A stretch of 64,000 nt of DNA from Euphorbia lathyris (taxonomy: Eukaryota > Streptophyta > Magnoliopsida > Malpighiales > Euphorbiaceae), in NCBI RefSeq assembly GCF_963576675.1, contig NC_088912.1:13043001-13107000 (forward strand), in the 5' to 3' direction. This document shows positions 1-9,770 of the stretch, piece by piece. The notes under the pieces were generated by a model. It saw only the letters and a list, made by a program, of their open reading frames with translations, made no database searches and was not told the origin of the DNA. The stretch's first letter is position 1. Each line of letters starts with the position of its first letter. Position numbers and translations under genes: made by a program.

Positions 1-2
1 AT

Positions 3-178
3 GTGTTATCTATTGAATTATTGGAGTTAATAAATGTCCATAATGACGAGTTCATGAATTGCTCCAGATGCAACAAACAGCCCAGGTTTTGTCTCTGGAC
101 GAAGGAGCAATTCAGGATTTACCATGACGGTTTGCTCAACAAAACAGGGAAGTGTCCCGACCACCCCTATGACAAGTA
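3..178 (+). pseudogene. Exon-like zinc-binding fragment, unknown gene
   Basis: The frame is open from the window edge to about 176 and encodes a segment with CxxC near the middle (CSRC), then FCLW, then CPDHPYDK. Four cysteines and a histidine are spaced like a small zinc ribbon. The frame ends exactly at AAGTAAGC, which reads either as a stop or as a good 5' splice donor (GTAAGC). A further possible exon rich in Arg/Lys follows near 272-312. I do not recognise the family. The left end lies outside the window, so completeness cannot be judged. Confidence 0.3.
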
Positions 179-521
179 AGCTAAGCAATCTCCTAACTAA
201 TATCAGACTCCACCTGCACTTGTCTTCTTGATTTATATAGTAATTATGTGAATGTGTGTGCTCTAGAATCACTTGCGCAGATGAGGAAGAGAGAGCTACC
301 CAGAAGAAGGCTAGAGGTATTCTATATCTGACCTTTAAAGTGAGAGCTAAGCAGAGGTATTGTCTTTTTCCGACAATAATTGCAGTTGCTAAAAGTGCGA
401 TTTTTAAAGATTTATTTGGTTAGTATACTAATTGTAGTAAGCAAATATGCGTCTAAAGTATTTATTTTGTTAGGTAATCTAAATGCAGTAATCAAATATG
501 CTTTCTTCAGCAATGTACTCC

Positions 522-686
522 AAAGCTAGCCTCAAGAATACAAGAATTGGGGTGTGCAAGAAAGTACAAGAGCTATCAACTCTCTCCCATATTAAAGGAT
601 TTGTGATTATTTACATCCCAGAATAAGCTTAGTCGATGATGTGGCCTTCCCGGAAGGAGGTGGAGAAGATGCTAGGCAAGTACCAA
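522..686 (+). pseudogene. Type I (Mgamma) MADS-box fragment
   Basis: The translation reads like the second half of a plant type I MADS domain: KASLKNTRIGVCKKVQELST, a hydrophobic stretch (GFVIIYIPE), then WPSRKEVEKMLGKYQ. The KKVxELSTL core and the WPS motif are typical of the AGL80/PHERES-like Mgamma group. Two stop codons (TAA, TAG) lie just after the IYIPE segment, and the N-terminal DNA-binding half is missing, so this cannot make a functional factor. There is no K-box, as expected for type I. It lies in a cluster of unrelated gene fragments. Confidence 0.6.
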
Positions 687-965
687 ATTATCCTTGTTTC
701 ATTGTGCATGACCGAGCACTCTCCTTCAGCATAGACAGCTCTTGATTTTGCATACAGCATGTGCATGACCACATTTTTATATCTAACTTGAAAGTTAAGT
801 CACCAATCTCTTCCCTTCATCCCTTTAAGCGGTTGAATGGACAAATGTTCTCATGCGGAACTGAATTGACTTCTATCTTATGAGGTTCCACCTTCCTTCT
901 CAGACACACTTTTACACCCGTCAATCTCATTTGCTGCATTTCAAATTTGGTCACATGCTTGTCAA

Positions 966-1480
966 TCACACCTCCTCAAATTCCCCACTAAATGTTTGCT
1001 GCAATCCCTCAATTGTCTTCTCTTGTTCGCTGCATGTCCTTACCCATCTAGAAATGGATTCCTGTAACTCTTTGCACTCCTTATCCTTCTCATTGAAATT
1101 CCTTTTGAAGCAACTGAGATTCTCTTCTCCCTCTAAGTACTTCTCTAATTCAGAAAAATTTCCTCTTAGATGAATATTTTCCTGACTCACCTTTTAGGTG
1201 CCTAAATTGTTGCTATGAACAAGTTATTACACTTTTACTTTCTATTTCTCTCTCGCGAGACTTTCCTTTGAAGAGAGAAACTTGCTCTGCAACCACTCTA
1301 AGTTGATCACGGACCCTCTGCTTTTCTAGTGATCCTTATTAAGCTTCAACAACCAGTCACTTGACTTTCTGTCCAACTCTTTTTTCAATGCTAACTGCAA
1401 CTCCCTCTTCTCTTTCCCTAATCTCTGAACCTGACTCAAATTTTGGGAAAGTTCTTGATTATCTACTTCAGTCCCCGAAA
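966..1480 (-). pseudogene. Decayed coiled-coil protein fragment
   Basis: On the minus strand the sequence from about 1480 to 966 encodes Glu/Lys/Gln/Leu-rich heptad-like protein (for example QVQRLGKEKRELQLALKKEL), interrupted by a stop near 1330 and by frame changes. The last 74 codons (1190-966) remain open and are also coiled-coil-like. It resembles long plant coiled-coil proteins, but I cannot name one. It abuts the SINAT remnant on the opposite strand without a spacer, which suggests two unrelated pieces joined by rearrangement or capture. Confidence 0.4.
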
Positions 1481-1836
1481 GGTCATACTCTATGTTCGTC
1501 CAACAAGGCTAGAGTACACAACTCTTGTGCAACCTGCCGTGGAGAGCTTGGAAAATTAAGATGTCTGGCTTTGGAGAAAGTTGTAGAATCACTAGAACTT
1601 CCATGCAAATACCAGATATTGGTTGTCCATATTATGGCAATCTTACCCATGAGAAGAATTGCAAATATAATCCATACAATTACAAGTATGCTGGGGCTGA
1701 ATGTATAGTTACTGGTGATGTTCATCTCCTTGTAATGCATCACAAGCTTGACCACAAGGTTTATATACATGATGGCTGTACATTCAATCACAGATATGTC
1801 AAATCCAATCTGCAAGAAATTGATTTTGCTACATGA
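1481..1836 (+). pseudogene. SINAT-type RING E3 ubiquitin ligase fragment
   Basis: The first part encodes the end of a SINAT RING finger: GHTLCSS, KARVHNSCATCRGELGKL, then RCLALEKVVESLELPCKYQ. One RING cysteine is replaced by Asn (SSN where family members have a Cys). A one-base frameshift near 1615-1625 moves to the frame that carries the SIAH zinc-finger region: CPYYGNLTHEKNC, YAGAECIVTGD and HDGCTFNHRYVKSNLQEI, all strongly diagnostic of plant SINAT proteins. The TRAF-like C-terminal part is missing after DFAT and a stop. The N-terminus is missing too, so this is a dead fragment of a ubiquitin ligase gene. Confidence 0.8.
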
Positions 1837-2459
1837 TGTTATCTGTAAGATTCTTCTTTTTCAACACAATTCAACTGTATGATGTTCAGCCCTAATGCCG
1901 GTTTAACTCTAACCTCATTGTTTCTACTCAATCAGTAATTGAATTTTAAAAGGGTATGATTAACAATGTAGTTACTCGTATAGTTGTGACGCAAATAAGT
2001 TTTGACTTTTGATCACAATCCATAAACAATAGATTTTTTTTTTCCTTTCTGTTACTTATGTTTATTCCCTGCTGTGTTGTTGGTGTAGCTCTTTTATATA
2101 TATAGGTTACCTCCCTTATTGGTTCTTTAGTTGTGTAAGATCATTTGCATATAATCTTTCATTTAGTTTCTTTTATTATCTTATCTACTGATGTAGAATA
2201 TGTTCAAGGTCGATAATTTTTCGTAGGTGAATGAAGAGCCATACAAAGGATAATTCACCTGGGAAGATTTGCATATAATCTTCTCATTCTTATAGATAAG
2301 TATGACGACTTCTTCGGATCACGAACACCAGATGTTTAACATGGTGAAACAGCTATCTCCAAATGCGGAACAGACATACCATACTAGTGGAATTCAGTAG
2401 TTTGAGATGCCAAAACAATGGGTGAGAATGGGAGATGTATTTCATGTTGTTGAGACTGC

Positions 2460-2566
2460 CAAAAGCAGATTCCCAGTTGTCGTGTGGGGATTTTCGCAAG
2501 TGTGGTTTGAACTCGTGACCTCTCACCTTAAAACAACGCTCTTCAACCAACTCAACTACTTTAAAC
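2460..2566 (-). repeat. Probable tRNA-derived SINE head
   Basis: Read on the minus strand, the sequence has an A-box-like stretch (TAGTTGAGTTGG), then about 25 bases, then a B-box-like stretch (GGTCACGAGTTCAAACC). This is the spacing of an internal RNA polymerase III promoter in plant SINEs. The body would run towards lower coordinates, and I could not define its 3' end or target-site duplications. Confidence 0.45.
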
Positions 2567-2644
2567 TATTAAAATAATACTACATGGATTAAATATATAC
2601 CAATATTAGGGGGGCTAGACGGGACAAAATTAACGATTCTCAAA

Positions 2645-2702
2645 GGCGGAGCCGATGGCCGTGGGGGCTTCGGCCCCCAGGCTCTGGGCTAGCTCCGCCC
2701 CT
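2645..2702. repeat. GC-rich inverted repeat
   Basis: In AT-rich surroundings, GGCGGAGC on the left pairs with GCTCCGCC on the right. A second inner stem (GTGGGGGC / GCCCCCAG) encloses TTCG. The two stems are compatible with one strong hairpin. Confidence 0.5.
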
Positions 2703-2792
2703 GATTGATGGACAGGTAACACGTGTTCAAAAAAGGACGCAATGATGGCGATTTTAAATTAGGCAGAAGACAGAGACACTGCGGGGAGACTT

Positions 2793-3134
2793 GTGCTGCC
2801 AGAGGAGGCACTAATGGTACTCGAAATGGTGGTGATGTTAAATGAAGCAGTGAATGTGCTGCCAGTAATGGTACTCAAAATGGTGGTGAAGATTGGTGGA
2901 ATAGTGTTGGTATCGTCCGCTTATAATGCAACTAGAAAAATAAGCAAAATATTAAGGGAAACATCATATCGGGCAAGGGAGAGTGCAATTGCAATTCTAG
3001 TCACAATGTGTAGAAAAGGAGGGTCATATATGGTCGAAGAGTTAGCTTCAGTATATGGAATTCAGAGAATGATATGGGAGCTGATGAGATGTGGAACAAT
3101 GAGAGCAAGAAAAAAAAAACAGTCACGTAGTTAA
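2793..3134 (+). pseudogene. ARM-repeat / U-box-like protein C-terminal fragment
   Basis: The second half of this 113-codon frame resembles the last ARM repeats of plant U-box (PUB) proteins: an amphipathic helix with SYRARESAIAILVTMCRKGG, then a helix with VYGIQRMIWELMRCGTMRAR, and a basic tail. The first half is repetitive (two similar MVLEMVV / MVLKMVV blocks) and does not look like conserved protein. There is no U-box. I take it as a captured or decayed gene end. A spurious frame is possible. Confidence 0.4.
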
Positions 3135-3547
3135 GAATTATTCAACAATGGGCAGATGATTCGGTGTTGAATGTGCAAAAACCCATAATAATAACAATAA
3201 CAATACAACTACAGTGAGTAGCTCCTCAAGAACAACCACTCAAAGCTAACATTAGTTAATTTTTTTACCAAATTGTAAATATTCAAATCTTGTATTTCTT
3301 TTTCTTTTTTGAAACCAAAGTCTAGAAATTACTCCATAGATTGTTACAATTTGTATTTCATTTTTAGTAATTACCCCATAGATTATATGTTGCAACATAA
3401 ATTGTGCTACCATTAGTGCATATGGTGGAACCTTGATAGTAGTAAATATAAAATTTTATTTAATATAACAGTGGGACTGACTTAGTTGTTTTACAGGTGT
3501 AGATTGACTTAGTTTGAAAATTCATATTCCTCTTATTGATAATACTT
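3135..3547. other. No gene seen (intergenic, AT-rich)
   Basis: AT-rich sequence with a short run of AAT/AAC microsatellite-like repeats near 3185-3210. No frame with recognisable protein content. Confidence 0.6.
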
Positions 3548-3593
3548 AGTTAGTCTTCCATCAGAAAATTCATATTCTGATGGAAGACTAACT
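3548..3593. repeat. Perfect 19-bp stem hairpin
   Basis: The left arm 3548-3566 (AGTTAGTCTTCCATCAGAA) is exactly complementary to the right arm 3575-3593, with an 8-base loop (AATTCATA). The loop and its flanks (GAAAATTCATATTC) also occur about 50 bases upstream at about 3517, so one arm may have arisen by a local template-switch copy. Confidence 0.9.
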
Positions 3594-4961
3594 CTGACTT
3601 TCCAAGTCTCATAATAAAACAAAAACTCAACTGCTTCATGTAGGTTGGCATCTTTATACACCAATCGAGGAGAAAGCCAATTCCTTGTCTCAACGTTTCT
3701 GCTGTGACCAGAAGACGACCGCAATGCTTGACATATGTAGTGATTTCCACATCTATACGTGTTTGATGTTTGTAAATACGTGTTTGCTTTAAGGTGTGTT
3801 CTAGTTGTTCTACATTTATAGCTCTTTCAAGGATTTAATGCTAGGTTCCAATGGGTTCAATACAGATAAAATTAATGAAGAAAAAATTAATGATATGGTG
3901 TGTATGGGTGGATGCATTATTCTCTTAGTGATCAATTGATAATTCAAGAGTTGGAGATTCATTGATAAATCAGAACAAAAAAATATATATATTCTAACAC
4001 TGATGGCAGAACTTCGCCCCTAAAAATGATCCTTTGATGACCTATGAATCCGTGGAGGAAACAATTACTTTTTTCGGTTGGCAATGAATGGCATATCGGC
4101 TACTCAATGTCGATCCATTATCTCCACATCCTTCTTTTCAACTATTAAATCATGTAAGGCATATACGCTAACTTATTATCCCATGATACATTAAATTTAC
4201 ATATTAATTTAGATTTACATAAAAGTGATAAGAGCAGTGAGAGTTCAAGAGACACAAGATGTTAATTTCATTATTTGTATAGATTACCATACTATTGAGG
4301 TACTTATGAATGTTACAAAAGCAATTAGAGTTGGAAGAAAAACAAGTGGTTGATTTCATTTTTTGGAGATTTGTAAATTTTTTTCTTGGCATGTGTACCG
4401 TAAAGGAATTAGTGAACAAACGTGAATTATTTTCCACTAACATAGTTTCCAGAATTTGAGTTCTTTTCAAGCATCATTGATTTATAAAGTTTCTTGTAAA
4501 TTTGCAAGCATTACTAACTTTAAGTATATCCCTTTTTTCTTTCAAAAGTGTGTAGCAAACAATCTGACATTCATTGGTATGCATTCCTCTTTTGATTAGT
4601 TGCACCCCGAGTGTATAATAGAAGTTCCATTAAAATACATGAATTAATAAATTGAATCAAACAATACAAGTTTCTACCTCTAGTGAAGAAAATCCGCAAT
4701 AAAACTAGTTTCACTATCACATTCAACCTTCTATTCAATTGAACTCCGAAATCCACTCTATCTCAATTGAACTCCGAAATGGTTCCTCATATTGTAACAA
4801 ACTGTGCACTATCCATATCCATATAGTAATTCATGTATTTTAGGGAAGAAAGCCATCACTGACATCGATCTCAGATCTAATACCAACACCTAATTCACTC
4901 ATTTTTCCTTCTTCAGCACTTTGACTTGGTTCATCTACTTTACATTCTGCATTCTTCAGGA
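3594..4961. other. No gene seen
   Basis: Only short, unremarkable frames on either strand and AT-rich sequence. I recognise no conserved protein, RNA or transposon end here. Confidence 0.55.
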
Positions 4962-5086
4962 CTTAGAGATCCGACGAAAAAAGGAGCAAGAGTTTGGCTA
5001 GGTACCCGAAGATGCAGCTCTAGCTTATGATGAAGCCGCTTTTAAAATGCGTGGAGCAAAAGCCAAGCTTATAGGATCATTTTCGA
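4962..5086 (+). pseudogene. AP2/ERF domain fragment
   Basis: The frame begins with LRDPTKKGARVWLGT, the second and third strands of an AP2/ERF DNA-binding domain. It then shifts frame (a deletion where FDTAE would normally be) and continues with EDAALAYDEAAFKMRGAKAK, the conserved helix. The N-terminal strand that contacts DNA and any activation region are missing. It is a non-functional relic of an ethylene-response-factor-type gene, in the same cluster of fragments as the MADS and SINAT pieces. Confidence 0.7.
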
Positions 5087-6107
5087 CGGCCATGTTCTGC
5101 AATCAGTGCTAGAATATCTTGCACTCACATCTTGATAATGAATTTCTTCTAGTTTCTTCACCATTGTTTTTCCTGCGAAAAAAATTTGGTTCTAATCTAA
5201 TGAATTTTTAGACTAGGATTTACAAAATTGAATGTTTATAAGACCTAGTTGAGACAAATTTGAAACTATCACCTCATTACCTAAAAGACTTAAAAAATTC
5301 CTAATTCAGAATCACTGAATTAAATCAAAACTTCACAACAGTAACCCTAAGCCCTTGAAATTATATTAGTACACCAACAAACAAGCATAAGAGAATCAAA
5401 ACTTAGCAAGACATGCATTTCTTCTCAATCTACTACTGTGTAAGAAGAATTTTAAGGGTGGTGGTACATGGTGGGATTTTCTTATGAAAATGTGAGATGA
5501 AAATAAACAAAATGATTTAGGGTTTTCATATCAATAAACAACTTGAAGTCATTTGGAATGTAAAAATGTGAAATGGAAATTAGTAGACAAAAAGGATAAA
5601 AAAAAAACAAGTCATCTGTGAAACCATCGCTCCGGGTTGTCCAATTCCATTGTCCAATTCCATTCCTAATTTCCAATATACAGTTTTCTGCTTTAAAGAA
5701 AGTAAGTTGAAATCAGGAGAAAAAAGCAAGATGAGAATTGACTGTTTCCTCGTATGCAAATCAAAATTAAATAAACAAGAAAACAAAAACTGAAGATATA
5801 TAGGTTCATATCAAGTCTAAAAATTGGAAAAAGTCTCATCGTGGAATACCCAAATCGAGAAAGAAGAGAAAGCAAACTGGTAATGAAAAAGAATTAGAGA
5901 TACCAAACCCTTACTCTTGGAACTGAGAGCGTGGCGGCATTCTCCTCTTCTTTGCCTTTTTACTATGCTAAAGCTCTGAATGGAAATGGGTTTTGATCGG
6001 TGAGATCCCACTCAAACCTCTCTCTTTCCAGCAAGCCCAACTAAACAATCTAGAAAACTATAGAACCCTTATTGGGCTCTTCTTTAAATTTGAGCCGTCT
6101 ACTTCTC
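5087..6107. other. No gene seen
   Basis: AT-rich sequence with several short overlapping minus-strand frames of low complexity. Nothing recognised. Confidence 0.5.
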
Positions 6108-6192
6108 TAAGAAAAAGTTAACTTTTACTTTGAAAAAAGGCTTAATAGATAAGAAAAAGTTAACTTTTACTTTGAAAAAAGGCTTAATAGAC
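6108..6192 (+). repeat. Two-copy tandem repeat, ~40 bp unit
   Basis: The block containing AAGAAAAAGTTAACTTTTAC followed by TTTGAAAAAAGGCTTAATAG occurs twice in immediate succession with essentially no differences. Confidence 0.85.
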
Positions 6193-6206
6193 ACCAATGC
6201 GGCATA

Positions 6207-6230
6207 CCATTCCCACCATGGTGGGAATGG
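6207..6230. repeat. Perfect 24-bp palindrome
   Basis: CCATTCCCACC followed by ATGGTGGGAATGG reads identically on both strands. A further partial copy (ACCATTCCCAC) follows at 6240-6250. It lies about 370 bases upstream of the short defensin-like gene. Confidence 0.85.
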
Positions 6231-6526
6231 ATGCCGAATACCATTCCCACAGTATGCCGTATCCGTTTAGGCTAAATTTTGAATTTTTTCTGAAATTTTG
6301 ACAAAAATTTTATGCCAAGGGCAAAATGGTCCAATGGGTGGGTGATAAGGAATTTGGGTGCGGTATATAGCAGTATGCCAAATATTGACACACTTTTTAG
6401 ATTTTAGCAATAATGGTAAGAAGATTGTATAAAATAGAATATATATAGTAGTTAAGTAACAAAAGGATTTTATTTTATTTACAGTAACAGTAGGATTTAG
6501 TTTCATTTTTCAAATAACTATAGTAG

Positions 6527-6534
6527 TATAAAAA
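6527..6534 (+). promoter_or_regulatory. TATA box of the short defensin-like gene
   Basis: TATAAAAA lies 63 bases upstream of the start codon. The same sequence in the same setting (AGTAGTATAAAAAGAAG) lies upstream of the paralogue at 56654 on the minus strand. Conservation between the copies supports a functional promoter. Confidence 0.65.
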
Positions 6535-6596
6535 GAAGTTAGAATAAGAGAAATTGATATGAATAGAAGCATTTAAGTGTAACTAGCAATGGAAAA

Positions 6597-6767
6597 ATGA
6601 GAGTTTTTGAGATATTTATTCTTATATCAATTATTATGGTTATGGGTCCAAAGGTTGTTATGGGTGAAATAATTCCCGCTCCTTTATGCTGCAACAGTGA
6701 TGGACCAAGATGCTCAGCTGATTCAGATTGCACAATCTATTGTTCTGATTGCCACTGCTATTGTTGA
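6597..6767 (+). CDS. Small secreted cysteine-rich (defensin-like) peptide, short form
   Basis: This 56-residue frame begins with a hydrophobic signal peptide (MRVFEIFILISIIMVMGP, then KVVMGE). The mature part is short and cysteine-rich: LCCNSDGPRCSADSDC, then TIYCSDCHCYC, eight cysteines in all. The N-terminal 40 or so residues align with the paralogue at 56654-56442, but 14 residues with two cysteines (TKGGFCKHVKKPYC in the long form) are absent in frame. A TATA box lies upstream and AATAAA follows the stop at about 6836. Peptides of this kind are usually secreted defence or signalling molecules. No specific activity can be assigned. It could be a functional variant or a decaying copy. Confidence 0.6.
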   Translation: MRVFEIFILISIIMVMGPKVVMGEIIPAPLCCNSDGPRCSADSDCTIYCSDCHCYC

Positions 6768-7095
6768 TCAATTCATGAATCATCTATGTAATTTTACATT
6801 ACTTATGTGTTTCATCTCTTATCATTAGCCTATTAAATAAATATTATAGTCTTTTTTGTGTTGTTTTATCTTATGACTTTGTTTTATTTTATTTCTTTAA
6901 TAATATGAGGGTCGGGTTATTTTAAAAGTGTTTGAGCGTTTCAACCTAATTTAAATGTTCATCACCTTAATTTTCTACTCTCAGTTTTCACTAAAAAAAT
7001 ATGATCTTTCTAATATATGTATATTTTCATAAGACATGATTATTCTAATTATAAATTTATTTTCATACTACAGATAAAAAAACAAAATTGGTAAC

Positions 7096-7764
7096 GGTAA
7101 GAAACAAACGAGGGTTACAGAAAAAACGGAATTGAAATTAAGAACGAAAATCGAACTGTGCCGTGGCGGAGGCCACTGCCTTGAAAGCGATTTCGGCAGA
7201 CCGAGGTGCAATCTGTAACTCCGGTCGCTCCCCAAGGTTAACAGAGAAACCTTCGAACCTGTGCACTCAAAGTCGAAGATTGTAGAACAGCAAAAGAGTA
7301 TTTTAATTGCCCAGAAAAAACGATGGAAAGAAAAACTGTGTGTAGAAAAGCTGAAAACTTATTGTATTTATAGGCCACAGAAATATGAACGTTAGAACGT
7401 TCATATACACGTTAGAACGTGGAGTGAGACCAGGAGATAAATAAGGTTCCGTTTTTTACTAATTAAAATGCTGAAGAAAAATTCAAAGAAGTTGAAACGG
7501 ATAAAAAATAAGATAAAATTCGGGCCCAGTCCAGTCGGGCGTCGCGCGAACGAGCGAGCGCGCGCGTGTGGTATATTTGCTAAAACCCACTTAACACAAT
7601 TTAAAGGCTTCTAAAGCCCAATTCTATATATACCCACTCAAAGGGTTATAAGTTTTCCATGTAGGATTGTAAAAGTTCTCTTGAGAGCAAAGTGGTTAAA
7701 GACAAATATACCCCACACTTTCAAAGCCATTTTTTATTCAACACAACAAAGCCATTTTCTAACA
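7096..7764 (-). mobile_element. Solo LTR (TSD GTAAC)
   Basis: A 669-bp block is flanked by identical 5-bp duplications GTAAC at 7091-7095 and 7765-7769. On the minus strand it starts TGTTAGAAAATGGC and ends CTTACC (one substitution from the usual CA end). A TATA box (CTATAAATACA, minus strand) lies near 7360-7371. Two perfect palindromes, TGAACGTTAGAACGTTCA (7387-7404) and CACGTTAGAACGTG (about 7408-7421), lie upstream of that TATA box. No second LTR or internal region is present, so recombination between LTRs has removed the body. Confidence 0.85.
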
Positions 7765-8256
7765 GTAACAACCGATTATATATTTTGCATCAGATTTGGT
7801 TACCGAGATATAGGATTTCCAAGACACATTTCTAAAATGCATCAGTGTTAGATTGGAATAACAAAGTCCTATTCTAATTGTGAGTCTAATGGCCATACAC
7901 ATTAATCATCAAAATCAGGGTCATAGTTAATTGTAATATATTTGTTCATAATATCAAACAATTCTAGAAAATCCCTCTTTTGGTTCAAGCTTTGGTATGC
8001 AGCCTACACTCTACCTGCATAACTTCTAAATTAGTATCAATAATTTAAACTCACGTACAGTGATTGCATAATGCTGCCTGTGAAAACGATTTTTACTGTT
8101 TAGAATTATTAGTTTCTTTTTTGTTTAAGAACAGTTCGTTTTATTTATTGGTACCTGTAAGCAATGCTCTTTGCAATTATATCATTTCTTTTATACTTTT
8201 ACTGTGCCATTATAATCCCAGCCCAGGTAGAGTCTTGTGTTGTGGAGATGACTGAT
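7765..8256. other. No gene seen
   Basis: AT-rich sequence between the solo LTR and the TRIM. I recognise no conserved content in the short 63-codon frame at 8064-8255. Confidence 0.5.
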
Positions 8257-8257
8257 T

Positions 8258-8537
8258 TGATAGTTAAGGCCCAATCATATATCTTATATTAATCTCCGAC
8301 ACACCCCCCACACGTAAATGCTCATTGGACTTGCAGCGTGCACAACACAGGCCCATCCCGCCATGTGTTCATCCCGCCATGTGTTTTATTAATTCCACAA
8401 ATTAATGAGGTTGCCGGGACTCAAACCCTCGACCGTTTGGTCCTAGAGGCTTTGATACCATGTCAAGGAACCGATTGAACTAAAAGCTCGAACTGATAGT
8501 TAAGGCCCAATCATATATCTTATATTAATCTCCGACA
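8258..8537 (-). mobile_element. TRIM-like miniature LTR retrotransposon, 3' LTR truncated
   Basis: A 77-bp repeat at 8461-8537 (TGTCAAGG...CTCCGACA on the plus strand) recurs in part at 8258-8301. Read on the minus strand, the first repeat is followed directly by TGGTATCAAAGCC (8448-8460), the methionine-initiator tRNA primer site. A purine tract (GTGTGGGGGGTG) lies at 8302-8313 just before the second repeat. Only about 160 bases lie between, with no coding capacity. This is the layout of a terminal-repeat retrotransposon in miniature. The 3' LTR is shortened. Confidence 0.7.
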
Positions 8538-8564
8538 ATAATTGGGCAATTCTTTTCTGCATTC

Positions 8565-8840
8565 AGAAGTTCAACCTATTGCAGTGAAACCAATGGTGAG
8601 TCCCAAAAATATGAACCAGGGTCTTCGGCAAAGCAGCAAACTCAGACTAAGATAGACAACAGTTCACCTGATTGTAAATTCCAGCAGGAAAAATCAGAAA
8701 GGGTGAAGAAGCAAAAAAAAAAAAACAAAAAAAAAACAAAAACAGAATTGAATGAACCCAAAGAAAAACAAGATGCAACATCAAGTCTGGATGAGAAGAG
8801 AAAGGTCAAGGAGTACAATGCTGATGCTCCAGCTAATTGA
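8565..8840 (+). pseudogene. Lysine-rich terminal exon fragment, unknown gene
   Basis: An open 92-codon frame without its own start ends in TGA. It reads RSSTYCSETNGESQKYEPGS, then a strongly basic run of Lys (KKQKKKKNKKK), then an acidic/basic tail ending YNADAPAN. It looks like the last exon of a nuclear or nucleolar protein. A poly-A-rich stretch (8707-8750) makes up the Lys run, so a chance frame is possible. I do not recognise the gene. Confidence 0.3.
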
Positions 8841-9059
8841 ACTCACCCTCTGAACTTATTGAATACCAAGTCCATAAATCAGTACTACAGAACCATGACA
8901 CAAATGCCTAAACCACATTTCTTAACCGGCTTTACTAATTCTGCATTTAAGTTAAAAGTACAGGCTAGCTAAAAGAATTTGGGCTATAACGATTGACTTG
9001 TAACTATAGTTTATGAGCATGGAATTGGGAAAATAAATATACTAGATTGGAATTCAAGA

Positions 9060-9770
9060 CGTCAGGAACAATTTTGTTGAAGGGATCGAAAGCAAAAAAA
9101 TGAATTTAAATGGACGAAATCGGGCTTTGAAAATACTTGGACGAATCTGGAAAAATTAACTTGCAAAATAATTATAGCTAAGCAATTGAGTAAACTAAAG
9201 GCTTAGGAATGCTAAATTGAATTGAAAAACTTGAAAAGAGGCTTGAATTAAAGCTAAAGCACACTAAAAGAGCTAGAAAAAGAGCTAGAAAAAGGAAAGG
9301 AGAACTAAGAACTTGAAGAACAAAGAAAAAAAACTAGGGATTAAGCATTGGAGCTTTGAGAGGGGGTTTGTGTATTGAATGAGTATGTTTGAGTTGAGTG
9401 TGGGGGTCTATTTATAGTTTTTTGGAAGGGCATTTTGGGTAATTAATTATCAACTAACCCTTATTTTTCTCTCTAACTTTGCGCACTAACTTGCCACCTC
9501 ACTAACTTCCTCAACCTCCACCAACCACTACCAACTTCCATGCCACATCACCCCGCTACCTTGTGGTTAGAGAGAATTTTAAGGCTTAGGCCTAGATGTG
9601 GGGATGGGCTAGGCTTCGTAGGTTAGCTCGTGGTTGTGTTCGGATGCGTTTGGAGAAGTCGGGTGGACCGAAACGGGCTCCGAGCGAGGACTGATCTCTC
9701 GTTTGTCGTGCTGACTTCCAGCTCGCCGAGCTGGAGGTTAGTTTACATATATATTTTTATTTTTATTTTC
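9060..9770 (-). mobile_element. LTR fragment of a gypsy-type element
   Basis: On the minus strand the segment has a TATA box (CTATAAATAG, complement of 9408-9417), then a CT-rich transcribed leader (CCCCCTCTCAAAGCTCC), as in plant LTR R/U5 regions. Upstream of the TATA box lies a perfect near-palindrome, CCAGCTCGCCGAGCTGG, at about 9718-9735. Neither a partner LTR nor an end with TSD was found. Confidence 0.45.

Larger units (their letters stand above)
6390..7075 (+). repeat. Duplicated gene segment (copy 1), inverted relative to 56040-56850
   Basis: Upstream region, coding sequence and about 300 bases of downstream sequence (including TCTTTAATAATAT and the CTCTCAGTTTTCACTAAAAAAA stretch) match the 56.0-56.85 kb region read on the minus strand. 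The match ends near the solo LTR at 7096. The unit is a segmental gene duplication of about 0.7-0.8 kb. Confidence 0.8.
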
